Shown: positions 35,997 through 43,797 of the stretch, piece by piece | Layout of the letters: each line of letters opens with the position of its first letter | How positions within the stretch are numbered: the first letter of the stretch is position 1 | Assembly (NCBI RefSeq): GCF_019991125.1 | Contig: NZ_JAGENB010000008.1 | Span: forward strand, 1 to 64,000 | Direction: 5' to 3' | DNA: 64,000 nt | From: Phyllobacterium calauticae | GTDB lineage: Bacteria > Pseudomonadota > Alphaproteobacteria > Rhizobiales > Rhizobiaceae | Made by a program: the position numbers and the translations under genes | The notes under the pieces: model-generated | Databases searched by the model: none | What the model saw: only the letters and a program-made list of their open reading frames with translations | Told to the model about the DNA's origin: nothing

Positions 35997-36980
35997 ATGG
36001 CTGATCGCGAACGCCTTGTGAATATCGCCCTGGCCTTGATCGTGCCAGCCTGCGCCGTTGCGGCCCATGGCATGGGCGAGCCTTTCTACGTGACCCTTGC
36101 CACCCGCATTGCCATTCTTGCGCTTGCCGCGGTGGGGCTGAACCTCGCGCTCGGCCTTGGCGGCCTTGTCTCCTTCGGCCATGCCGCCTTTTTCGGCATC
36201 GGCGGCTATGCCGCCGGCATCTTTGCCACCCATGCCTTCAACCAGACCCCGCTGCTCACCGCGCCCGTCATGATCTTGGCGACAAACCAGATGCCGGTGA
36301 TCTGGCTGGTGAGCGCCGTCGTTGCCGGTCTGGCCGCCCTGCTGATCGGCCTGATCAGCCTGCGCACCTCAGGCGTCTATTTCATCATGATCACCCTCGC
36401 CTTCGCCCAGATGATCTATTACTTCGCCATCTCCTGGCCCGCCTATGGCGGCGAGGATGGCCTGTCGATCACCATGCGCAACGGCTTTCCCGGGGTGAAC
36501 ACGCTCAATCCCCTCAGCTTCTTCCTGATCGCCTATGGCCTGCTCCTGCTGGCACTGTTCGCCTTCTCCCGGCTCAGGGACTCGCGCTTCGGTGCGGCGC
36601 TGCAGGCCACGCGGCAGAACGAGGTGCGGGTGGCGTCCATCGGCATCCGGCCGCTGCGCATCCGCCTCGTCGCGTTCATCCTGTCGGGCATGATCACCGC
36701 CATTGCCGGTGCGCTGTTTGCCGATCTCAACCGCTTTGTCGGTCCGTCCATGCTGTCGTGGAGCATGTCCGGCGAACTCATCGTGCTGATCATACTGGGC
36801 GGCACCGGCCGTCTCTTCGGGCCCGTCGCCGGCGCCATCCTGTTCGTGCTGTTCGAATTTGCCCTCGGCGGGCTGACGGAGCATTGGCAGCTGTTTCTCG
36901 GCCTCATTCTGCTCGCCGTCGTCCTGTTCGGGCGCGGCGGTCTCATCGGGCTTCTGGCCGGGAAGGTGCGTCATGGCTGA
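35997..36980 (+). CDS. Branched-chain-type ABC transporter permease (LivM-like)
   Basis: A 327-residue permease with multiple membrane segments and the LivM pattern LNLALGLGGLVSFGHAAFFGIGGYA (near residues 43-67, ends diagnostic) and LIVLIILGGTGRLFGPVAGA near 258. GAGGGGCGGA precedes the ATG at 35997; an in-frame GTG at 35985 overlaps the LivH stop. It overlaps the next ATPase gene by eight bases. Confidence 0.9.
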   Translation: MADRERLVNIALALIVPACAVAAHGMGEPFYVTLATRIAILALAAVGLNLALGLGGLVSFGHAAFFGIGGYAAGIFATHAFNQTPLLTAPVMILATNQMPVIWLVSAVVAGLAALLIGLISLRTSGVYFIMITLAFAQMIYYFAISWPAYGGEDGLSITMRNGFPGVNTLNPLSFFLIAYGLLLLALFAFSRLRDSRFGAALQATRQNEVRVASIGIRPLRIRLVAFILSGMITAIAGALFADLNRFVGPSMLSWSMSGELIVLIILGGTGRLFGPVAGAILFVLFEFALGGLTEHWQLFLGLILLAVVLFGRGGLIGLLAGKVRHG

Positions 36981-37722
36981 ACCCGTCCTCAGCATCCGGA
37001 ACCTGTGCAAATCCTTCGGCGCGCTGAAGGCCACCGACGATGTCAGCCTTGATCTTCATCCCGGCGAAATCCACGCGCTGATCGGGCCGAACGGTGCGGG
37101 GAAATCGACACTGATCCACCAGATCGCCGGAACGCTGAAGCACAATAGCGGCTCCATCCATTTCATGGGCCGGGATGTCTCGGCGCTTGGCGTCTCGCAC
37201 CGCGCGCAACTGGGGCTCGGCCGTACCTTCCAGATCTCGTCGCTGACGCCCGAGTTTTCGGCGCTGCGCAATGTCATGCTGGCCGTGCAGGCCAATCAGG
37301 GGTCGAGTTTCCGTTTCTGGAAGCCTGTGATGACCGATGCGTCGCTCAAGGATACCGCGCGCGACATGCTTGGCCGGGTGGGACTGCTTGACCGGGCCGA
37401 CATACCCAGCGCCGAACTTTCCCATGGCGAACGGCGGCAGCTGGAAATTGCCATTGCACTGGCGCTCGGTCCGAAAGCCTTCCTGCTTGACGAGCCGATG
37501 GCGGGCATGGGACCGGAAGGCTCGAAACGCCTCACCGCCTTTCTCGACACGCTGCGGCACGAGGCACCGATCCTTTTGATCGAACACGATATGGATGCGG
37601 TCTTTGCCCTCGCCGACCGCATTTCGGTGCTGGTCTATGGCCGCATCATCGCCACCGGCACGGTCGACGACATCCGCCGCAATCCGCTGGTGCGTGAAGC
37701 CTATCTCGGGGAGAGCGTCTGA
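36973..37722 (+). CDS. Branched-chain-type ABC transporter ATP-binding protein (LivG-like)
   Basis: A 249-residue ATPase with Walker A GPNGAGKST near residue 38, signature LSHGERRQLEIAIAL near 152 and Walker B FLLDEPMAGMGPEGS near 173. The LivG-type sequence LGLGRTFQISSLTPEFSALR lies near 77. It overlaps LivM by eight bases and LivF by one (TGATG). Confidence 0.92.
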   Translation: MAEPVLSIRNLCKSFGALKATDDVSLDLHPGEIHALIGPNGAGKSTLIHQIAGTLKHNSGSIHFMGRDVSALGVSHRAQLGLGRTFQISSLTPEFSALRNVMLAVQANQGSSFRFWKPVMTDASLKDTARDMLGRVGLLDRADIPSAELSHGERRQLEIAIALALGPKAFLLDEPMAGMGPEGSKRLTAFLDTLRHEAPILLIEHDMDAVFALADRISVLVYGRIIATGTVDDIRRNPLVREAYLGESV

Positions 37723-38405
37723 TGCTGCTGGAACTTGACGGTGTCGAGACCTTCTACGGCGCGTCGCAGGCGCTTTTCGGTGTCGATCTCGCGATGGCGG
37801 AAGGCGAAGCCGTTGCGCTGATGGGCCGCAACGGCATGGGCAAGACCACCACCATCCGCTCGATCTTCGGGCTCTCGCCGCTGCACCGTGGCACGGTCCG
37901 TTTCGCCGGCGCCGATATTTCGGCGGCAAAACCCTATCGCATCGCCCGGCTTGGGCTGGGACTGGTGCCGGAAGGACGGCGCTGCTTTCCCAACCTGACG
38001 GTGGCGGAAAATCTGCTGGCTTCAGCGCGAAAGGGATTCTGGACCATCAAGGAGGTCAATGCCCTCTTCCCGCGCCTGGCGGAGCGGTCCGGGCAATATG
38101 CCAACTCGCTGTCGGGCGGCGAGCAGCAGATGCTTGCCGTGGCGCGCGCCCTGATGACCAACCCGAAGCTGATCGTTCTCGATGAGGCAACGGAGGGCCT
38201 TGCGCCTGTTATCCGGCAGGAAATCTGGAAGGCCATCGCCGCATTGAAGCGGCAGGGCCAGTCCATTCTGGTCGTCGACAAGACCCTGTCCGAACTTCTG
38301 CCGGTGGCCGACCGCTGCTTTGTGCTTGAGCGGGGCCGCACCGTCTGGAGTGGTGTGCCGGCCGAATTGACCGGCGCGATTCAGGATCGTTATCTCGGCG
38401 TCTGA
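37722..38405 (+). CDS. Branched-chain-type ABC transporter ATP-binding protein (LivF-like)
   Basis: A 227-residue ATPase with Walker A GRNGMGKTTTIRS near residue 33, LGLGLVPEGRRCFPNLTVAE near 77, signature LSGGEQQMLAVARAL near 127 and Walker B LIVLDEATEGLAPVI near 148. It is the last gene of the plus-strand 2-aminobenzoate operon and completes a five-component importer. Confidence 0.92.
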   Translation: MLLELDGVETFYGASQALFGVDLAMAEGEAVALMGRNGMGKTTTIRSIFGLSPLHRGTVRFAGADISAAKPYRIARLGLGLVPEGRRCFPNLTVAENLLASARKGFWTIKEVNALFPRLAERSGQYANSLSGGEQQMLAVARALMTNPKLIVLDEATEGLAPVIRQEIWKAIAALKRQGQSILVVDKTLSELLPVADRCFVLERGRTVWSGVPAELTGAIQDRYLGV

Positions 38406-38426
38406 CGGCCCCCCGACGGGAGGCCG
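38406..38426. terminator. Hairpin between LivF-like gene and convergent zntA
   Basis: CGGCCCCCC and GGGAGGCCG can form an 8-bp stem with one mismatch and a three-base loop, directly after the LivF-like stop. No T-tract follows. It is the only structure in the 34-base convergent gap. Confidence 0.35.
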
Positions 38427-38439
38427 CGCATATCATGTC

Positions 38440-40704
38440 TTACGCCCGGCCCTTCCAGCCGAGCAACCGCATCGCATTGGCCGTGACCAGCACCGTCGCG
38501 CCGGTATCGGCAAGGATCGCCGGCCACAAACCGGTCAGACCGATGATCGTCGTCACCAGGAAGACGGCCTTCAGGCCGAGCGCAACGCCGATGTTCTGGC
38601 GGATATTGCTCATCACCGTTTTCGACAGGTCGATCATATTGGCGACATCAATCACCCGGCCGTGCAGGATTGCCGCATCGGCGGTTTCAAGCGCCACGTC
38701 CGTGCCGCCGCCCATGGCAATGCCGATGTCGGCTGCGGCCAGCGCCGGAGCATCATTGATGCCGTCGCCGACCTTGGCCACGGTCAGGCCGGCGCGCTGC
38801 ATCTCGCCGACGATCCGCTGCTTGTCCTGCGGCAGCAGTTCCGCCCTCGGCTCGATCCCCAGCTTGGAAGCGATTGCCTCTGCGGTGCGGCTGTTGTCGC
38901 CGGTCAGCATGACGGCCTTGATGCCCTGCTCTTTCAGCACGGCAAGACCGCGCTCCGCATCGGCCCTCGGCTCGTCGCGCATGGCCAGCAAGCCCGCAAG
39001 CTTGCCATCGACAACCACAAGGGAAACCGTTTTGCCCTGGTCGTTCAGCGCGGCAATGGACGCCGTCTGTTCCGCGCTGAGCGGCGCCATTGCGGCGACG
39101 GCCTGCGGCGAACCGAGGAACACGTCCTTGCCGCCGACGGTTCCCTCGACGCCCTTGCCCGAAACGGCCTTCGCCGCGGTGGACGGGAGAACCGTGACGG
39201 CATCGGCCTTGGCCCGGTCGAGAATGGCCACCGCCAGAGGGTGGCTGGAACCGGTTTCCAGCGCTGCAGCCAGCGACAGCACTTCCTGCTCTGGCAGGCC
39301 GAATGAAACGATATCCGTGACCACAGGCTTGCCTTCGGTCAGGGTGCCCGTCTTGTCAAAGGCGACGGCCGTCACCTTCCGGAAGGTTTCAAGCACGGCA
39401 CCGCCCTTCATCAGCAGGCCGCGCCGCGCACCCGCGGAGAGGCCGGCGGCAATGGCGGCCGGTGTCGAGATAACAAGCGCGCAGGGGCAGCCGATCAGGA
39501 GAATGGCAAGGCCCTTATAGACCCATTCGCTCCAGATGCCGCCCATGAACAAGGGGGGGACGACGGCGACGAGCGCCGCAACGACCATGATGCCCGGTGT
39601 GTAATAGTGGGAGAAACCGTCAATAAACCGCTCCGTCGGCGCCTTGCTTTCCTGTGCTTCTTCCACGAGACGGATCACCCGGGCGATGGTGTTGTCGCTT
39701 GCCGTCGCGGTGACGGCGATGCGCAGGACGCCATCAGTATTGATCGTCCCGGCAAAGACCGCGTCACCGGCATTCTTGCGCTTGGGCGTGCTTTCGCCCG
39801 TGACCGGCGCCTCGTCGATCTCGCTTGTTCCCTCGGTGATGTCACCATCGGCAGGAATACGGTCACCCGGCCGCACCAGAATGATATCACCAATGGCAAG
39901 CGCATCGGCAGGAACCGAGACGGTGTTGCCGCCACGCTCCACCAGCGCGGTTTTGGGGACGAGATCGGCGAGGCCCTGAATGCTGGCGCGGGCACGGCCG
40001 GCGGCAACGCCTTCAAGCATTTCGCCGATCAGGAACAGGAAGACCACGGCGGCGGCTTCTTCACCCGCGCCAATGATCACCGCGCCGATGGCTGCGACCG
40101 TCATCAGCATTTCGATGGAGAAGGGCGTGCCGGAACGCGCCGCCATCAGCGCACGGCGGGCAATGGGTACCAGCCCGACCAGCATCGCCACGACAAAGGC
40201 TCCGTTGGCGATATCCGGATAAAGCTTGCCGACAGCATAGGCCGCGACAAGGGCGACACCGCTGATGATGGTCAGAAAGCCCTTGCGGCTCTGCCACCAG
40301 CGGGCGGGCCCGGCGCTTTGCACCGGAGCAGCGGCCACAGCCGCGTTTGTGTCCGCATGGTCATGCCCGGAATGATCGTGGCCCGCATGGTCATGGTCGT
40401 GGTGATCATGATCCGCGTGGTTGTGGTTGGCATGGTCATGCCCGCTGCATGACGATGCCGGCACGGGCGCCGGGCTCTTGGCTGTCAGCGGCGAAACCTT
40501 GTAGCCGAGGCCGTTGACCTTTTTCTCGAGAACACCGAGATCGGCGGTGCCGTCGTGTTTGACCGTCATCGTGCCCGCCGTCACCGACACGGAAATGTCG
40601 GCCACGCCAGGCAACCGGCGCACCGCCGTATCGATCTTGGCCGCACAGCTTGCACAGTCCATGCCTTCGACCCGGAAGCGGGTTTGCGTTGGCGCTGCTG
40701 TCAT
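38440..40704 (-). CDS. zntA: Zn/Cd/Pb-translocating P-type ATPase
   Basis: A 754-residue P1B ATPase that exports divalent soft metals. It has an N-terminal HMA domain (GMDCASCAAKID, CxxC at C17/C20), then a histidine/aspartate-rich stretch near residues 92-122, eight predicted membrane segments, the metal-site motif CPCALVISTP near 400, phosphorylation motif FDKTGTLTEGKP near 443 and GDGINDAPALAAADIG near 660. CPC without the CPH or SPC variants indicates the Zn/Cd/Pb class rather than copper. It is divergent from a MerR regulator. The His-rich segment may buffer metal before transport. Confidence 0.93.
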   Translation of the reverse strand: MTAAPTQTRFRVEGMDCASCAAKIDTAVRRLPGVADISVSVTAGTMTVKHDGTADLGVLEKKVNGLGYKVSPLTAKSPAPVPASSCSGHDHANHNHADHDHHDHDHAGHDHSGHDHADTNAAVAAAPVQSAGPARWWQSRKGFLTIISGVALVAAYAVGKLYPDIANGAFVVAMLVGLVPIARRALMAARSGTPFSIEMLMTVAAIGAVIIGAGEEAAAVVFLFLIGEMLEGVAAGRARASIQGLADLVPKTALVERGGNTVSVPADALAIGDIILVRPGDRIPADGDITEGTSEIDEAPVTGESTPKRKNAGDAVFAGTINTDGVLRIAVTATASDNTIARVIRLVEEAQESKAPTERFIDGFSHYYTPGIMVVAALVAVVPPLFMGGIWSEWVYKGLAILLIGCPCALVISTPAAIAAGLSAGARRGLLMKGGAVLETFRKVTAVAFDKTGTLTEGKPVVTDIVSFGLPEQEVLSLAAALETGSSHPLAVAILDRAKADAVTVLPSTAAKAVSGKGVEGTVGGKDVFLGSPQAVAAMAPLSAEQTASIAALNDQGKTVSLVVVDGKLAGLLAMRDEPRADAERGLAVLKEQGIKAVMLTGDNSRTAEAIASKLGIEPRAELLPQDKQRIVGEMQRAGLTVAKVGDGINDAPALAAADIGIAMGGGTDVALETADAAILHGRVIDVANMIDLSKTVMSNIRQNIGVALGLKAVFLVTTIIGLTGLWPAILADTGATVLVTANAMRLLGWKGRA

Positions 40705-40735
40705 GATTCAACCTCTCTTGACTCTGTTGCCGGCA

Positions 40736-40766
40736 AGGCTACATGCTCTAGTGACTAGAGGAGCAA
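40736..40766 (-). promoter_or_regulatory. MerR-type promoter/operator of zntA
   Basis: On the minus strand -35 TTGCTC (40766-40761) and -10 TAGCCT (40741-40736) are separated by 19 bp, the over-long spacer typical of MerR-activated promoters. The spacer contains the dyad CTCTAG-TCA-CTAGAG centred between them. The merR gene starts five bases beyond the -35 on the other strand; its own promoter (TTGACT near 40719 with TACATG near 40741, 16-bp spacer) overlaps the same dyad. Confidence 0.75.
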
Positions 40767-40771
40767 GTGGA

Positions 40772-41197
40772 ATGTTGAAAGAAATTTCGATCGGCGAAGC
40801 AGCAAAGCGCAGCGGTGTCAAAGTGCCGACCATCCGCTATTACGAACAGATCGGGCTGCTGGCGGCACCGGCGCGCACCGACGGCAACCGGCGGCACTAT
40901 GAAGACACGGATATCCGCCGGCTGGCATTCATCCGCCATGCGCGCGAACTCGGCTTCGAGATTGACTCCATCCGCACGCTGCTGCACCTGCAGGATGATC
41001 CCAACCAGCCCTGCGAAACCGCCGACGGCATTGCCAATGCGCGCCTCATCGAGGTCGAGCAGCGCATCCGCAGCCTGAATGCGCTGAAAGCCGAGCTGGA
41101 ACTGATGGTGGAGGGATGCCGGCACGGCCGCGTTGCCGAATGCCGCGTCATCGAAATTCTGGCCGATCACGGCAAATGCGCGCATGCGCAACACTAG
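40772..41197 (+). CDS. MerR family heavy-metal regulator (ZntR/CadR-like)
   Basis: A 141-residue MerR protein with an N-terminal winged helix (ISIGEAAKRSGVKVPTIRYY, residues 5-24), a dimerisation helix and a C-terminal metal-binding region rich in Cys and His (EGCRHGRVAEC near 115-125 and HGKCAHAQH at the end). The ATG at 40772 follows GAGGAG; the longer frame upstream runs through the divergent promoter and the start of zntA and is not used. It is expected to activate zntA on zinc, cadmium or lead. Confidence 0.92.
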   Translation: MLKEISIGEAAKRSGVKVPTIRYYEQIGLLAAPARTDGNRRHYEDTDIRRLAFIRHARELGFEIDSIRTLLHLQDDPNQPCETADGIANARLIEVEQRIRSLNALKAELELMVEGCRHGRVAECRVIEILADHGKCAHAQH

Positions 41198-41222
41198 GCC
41201 GCAGTCAAAACCGGCTGCGGCC
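41197..41222. terminator. Bidirectional terminator hairpin
   Basis: GGCCGCAG (41197-41204) and CTGCGGCC (41215-41222) form a perfect 8-bp GC-rich stem with a ten-base loop between the merR stop and the end of the convergent L,D-transpeptidase gene. No long T-tract is present on either side. Confidence 0.6.
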
Positions 41223-41241
41223 GTGTTCATGAATCCTGGTC

Positions 41242-41958
41242 CTAAATAACCAGCAGCGGGGCCTTGCCGGGGACGCGCTCATAGAGATCCATCACGTCCT
41301 GATTGAACATGCGCACGCAACCCGACGATGCTGACTTGCCGATGGAGTTCCAGTCCGGCGAACCGTGAATGCGGTACAGCGTGTCGACACCGCCCTGAAA
41401 GATATAGAGGGCTCGCGAACCCAGCGGATTGTTGACACCCGGCGGCATGCCCTGGCGCCATTTTTCCAGCTTCGGATCGCGTGAAATCATGGTCGATGGC
41501 GGTGTCCAGGTCGGCCACTTGCGCTTCCACTGGACAATGGCGCGGCCCTTCCAGGAATAGCCCTGCCGGCCGAGTCCGACACCATAGCGCATGGCCTTGC
41601 CGTTCTTCAGAACCAGATAGAGAAACTTGTCGACGGTGTTGACGACGATCGTGCCGGGCTTCTCCCCTGTCGGATCGTCGACGACCTGCCGCAGGAATTT
41701 TTCATTGACCTTGGCAAAGGGTATCGCAGGCAGCCTGTAGCCCTCCTCTTCGACCGCCTGATACATGCTGATGTAATCGGGCTTCGCCGGTGCCGGTGCG
41801 GCAACCTCGACGGGTGCCGGCTTGTCCGCCGGCACGGCATCCTGCGAACCGGCAAGATCGAGCGACTGTTTGGGCAATTGGGCACAGGCAGCGACGGCTG
41901 AAACGCCAAGGAGCGACAGGCCGGTCAGGAATGACCGGCGCGAAACGAGGGATGACAT
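41242..41958 (-). CDS. L,D-transpeptidase (YkuD domain), probable lipoprotein
   Basis: A 238-residue cell-envelope enzyme. The N-terminus has a twin-arginine-like stretch (SRRSFLTGLSLLG) leading to VAAC, a plausible lipobox near residue 25. The YkuD catalytic motif is complete: HGSPDWNSIGKSASSGCVRM near residues 199-218, with the histidine, SxGCxRM cysteine and arginine. Such enzymes make 3-3 cross-links or attach proteins to peptidoglycan, important in Rhizobiales. The ATG at 41958 is chosen for the signal sequence; the upstream 18 codons are not conserved. Confidence 0.9.
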   Translation of the reverse strand: MSSLVSRRSFLTGLSLLGVSAVAACAQLPKQSLDLAGSQDAVPADKPAPVEVAAPAPAKPDYISMYQAVEEEGYRLPAIPFAKVNEKFLRQVVDDPTGEKPGTIVVNTVDKFLYLVLKNGKAMRYGVGLGRQGYSWKGRAIVQWKRKWPTWTPPSTMISRDPKLEKWRQGMPPGVNNPLGSRALYIFQGGVDTLYRIHGSPDWNSIGKSASSGCVRMFNQDVMDLYERVPGKAPLLVI

Positions 41959-42090
41959 TCTGTATGCTTTCAAACGATGGGACAGGCAGGGCGGACAGGC
42001 GGTCGTGGTCACCGCTTGCCCCTATCCTTTTAAAACGGATCACGGCAACCGTGTGTCAAAAACAAGGCAGAACGCAATGTCTGTGGCACT

Positions 42091-42144
42091 GTTGCATTAT
42101 GATCACAGTATATATCAGACTGTAAACTTGCGTGATAATGCAAC
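42091..42144. repeat. Inverted repeat between mgtC and the L,D-transpeptidase gene
   Basis: GTTGCATTATGATCAC (42091-42106) and GTGATAATGCAAC (42132-42144) are inverted copies apart from a three-base insertion, spaced by 25 AT-rich bases. It lies just past the mgtC stop and about 130 bases upstream of the transpeptidase gene. It could be an mRNA hairpin or a pair of regulator binding sites; each arm is itself partly symmetric (GTAATG-TTG-CATTAT on the minus strand). Confidence 0.5.
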
Positions 42145-42150
42145 ATTACA

Positions 42151-42870
42151 CTAGTCCTTTGTGCTGCCCTCCCACGTTCCGTGGGAAATGCCGTGCTGCT
42201 TTTCCATATGGGCAATCACCGCATCGATCTCGTCGGGATCGATCGCCGTACTGACCAGCGTGGCCACGATTTCCACGGTCTCGTCATCGCCCTGATCGGT
42301 GATTTCGACGTCGCTGACGGGATAATCCGCCTCTTCAAGCCGTTCGACCAGGAGGTCGCGCATGGTCGGCATGGCCGCACGGGTCGATATCAGCTTGACC
42401 TCATAGGTGGCCTCCGCCGCCTGTTCGCTGATCGGGATGCGGTTGATGACATTGACCAGCGGGCGCAGCAGCGTGTTGCCGGCAAGGACAAACACCGTCA
42501 GCAGCGCCGCTTCGGCGAGCATGTCCGTACCGGCACAGGCACCCACCGCCGCCGAACACCAGAGCGTTGCCGCAGTGTTCAGCCCCCGCACATTCATCCC
42601 TTCCTTCATGATCACGCCCGCACCCAGAAAGCCGATGCCGGAAACCACGTAGGAAATCACCCGGACGGCTTCCGTCGTCCCGGCAATCCGCTGCGCCAGA
42701 TCGACGAAGGCCGCCGAACCAATGGCGACAAGCACATTGGTGCGCAGCCCGGCCGTCCGCTGCCGGTACTGGCGCTCGGCGCCAATCAGCGTGCCGAAGA
42801 TGAAGGCGGCGACGAAGCTGATGGTCGTATCGAGAAAGGGATAGAGATCGAATGTCTGTATAAACTTCAT
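42151..42870 (-). CDS. mgtC: MgtC/SapB family membrane protein
   Basis: A 239-residue membrane protein with the MgtC signature FGTLIGAERQYRQRTAGLRT near residues 25-44 and VLVAIGSAAFVDLAQR following, then YVVSGIGFLGAGVIMKEG near 74-91. A cytoplasmic C-terminal domain (about 150-239) is present, as in true MgtC rather than the short SapB form. MgtC is linked to magnesium limitation and virulence, and inhibits F-type ATP synthase in Salmonella. It sits in the same orientation as mgtA, two genes downstream of it. Confidence 0.92.
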   Translation of the reverse strand: MKFIQTFDLYPFLDTTISFVAAFIFGTLIGAERQYRQRTAGLRTNVLVAIGSAAFVDLAQRIAGTTEAVRVISYVVSGIGFLGAGVIMKEGMNVRGLNTAATLWCSAAVGACAGTDMLAEAALLTVFVLAGNTLLRPLVNVINRIPISEQAAEATYEVKLISTRAAMPTMRDLLVERLEEADYPVSDVEITDQGDDETVEIVATLVSTAIDPDEIDAVIAHMEKQHGISHGTWEGSTKD

Positions 42871-42891
42871 GGGGTCACCGCAGCTGGCTCG

Positions 42892-43383
42892 TCATGCGAG
42901 GCTAGCATTTCTCCGGTTAACAATGATGACAGTCCCTGTCATCGCGAGGCAGGCGGCTTGGCACGGCATGTCGCCCTCCGGACTGTCGGCGCAATGATCC
43001 GCAGGCGCCCCCGCCTCACCATGGGAAGACCGCTCCAGGCTTCGGGCCGTGATCACCGGAATATGCCTGGCATGGGCCTGCTGCACCAGTTCCTGCAGAT
43101 GCCTGCCGCCGGGAAAGGCCAGCAGCGCATCGGGGCGGCTGTCTTCCAGCATGAAGCGGTTGCGCTTCGTGTCGGCCTGCTTGCCCAGCAGCGACCAGTT
43201 GGCGGGATAGCGGACGATATGGACATCGTTCTGCCGGGCCCAGTCTTCGGCCACCGATCCCAAGGCGGGAAGACCGCCATGGATGAGAACCGTCACCGGG
43301 CAGGCCGCATGGATGCGGTTCAGTTCGTCGAGAATGGCTTCGGCGACATCGAAATGCCGGCCGCCGGAAATCAAAAGGCGCAT
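42892..43383 (-). CDS. SLOG-type nucleotide-binding protein (DUF2493-like)
   Basis: A 163-residue protein whose first 110 residues read like the DUF2493/YspA branch of the SLOG fold: LLISGGRHF at 3-11, VLIHGGLPALGSVAEDWARQ near 32-51 and DALLAFPGGRHLQELVQQA near 85-103. SLOG proteins bind nucleotides or nucleotide-derived ligands. The last 45 residues are not recognisable. It lies between mgtA and mgtC, with the small 43423-43725 gene upstream; a role in the magnesium response is only inferred from position. Confidence 0.75.
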   Translation of the reverse strand: MRLLISGGRHFDVAEAILDELNRIHAACPVTVLIHGGLPALGSVAEDWARQNDVHIVRYPANWSLLGKQADTKRNRFMLEDSRPDALLAFPGGRHLQELVQQAHARHIPVITARSLERSSHGEAGAPADHCADSPEGDMPCQAACLAMTGTVIIVNRRNASLA

Positions 43384-43422
43384 GATGTGCTCCTTGCAGT
43401 CTGTGTTGAAATGGGAGGTGCG

Positions 43423-43725
43423 CTACCAGCGCGCCCGCCGCATGATGCGGATGGCGCTCTGGTTCAGGGAGGACGACCACTGGATGAGGCGCCAGCTGCG
43501 CCTGCGATTGAGAACGCCCCGGCGGTGCAGCCGCGTGGCAAGCCAGAACAATCCCTGCCCCGTCACGGCCAAAAGCCAGCAGAGCCATCGCAGGAACTGA
43601 TCCCCTATCCGGGAACGGCGCGGTTCCGGGCGCTTCGAAAGCGAGCCGCGTTTGGGCAAACCACCCCATGAACCATGGGGCGGCGTGCCTGCCTGAAAGT
43701 GCAGGATGAAATTGGTCATGACCAT
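43423..43725 (-). CDS. Small basic hypothetical protein
   Basis: A 100-residue (98 from the second ATG) basic protein, MTNFILHFQAG at the start and one hydrophobic stretch near residues 45-65 (FLRWLCWLLAVTGQGLFWLA), which could be a single membrane segment. The rest is rich in arginine. An AGGAGATC stretch precedes the ATG. It lies 72 bases after mgtA and 39 before the SLOG gene, so it may be a small membrane partner of the magnesium transporter. I do not recognise a family. Confidence 0.55.
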   Translation of the reverse strand: MVMTNFILHFQAGTPPHGSWGGLPKRGSLSKRPEPRRSRIGDQFLRWLCWLLAVTGQGLFWLATRLHRRGVLNRRRSWRLIQWSSSLNQSAIRIMRRARW

Positions 43726-43797
43726 GGCAGATCTCCTCTGGCGGTCTTGCGGAACGGGAGGATGACGGGCGGCAGATGCCGCCCGCTGTTTGACGGT

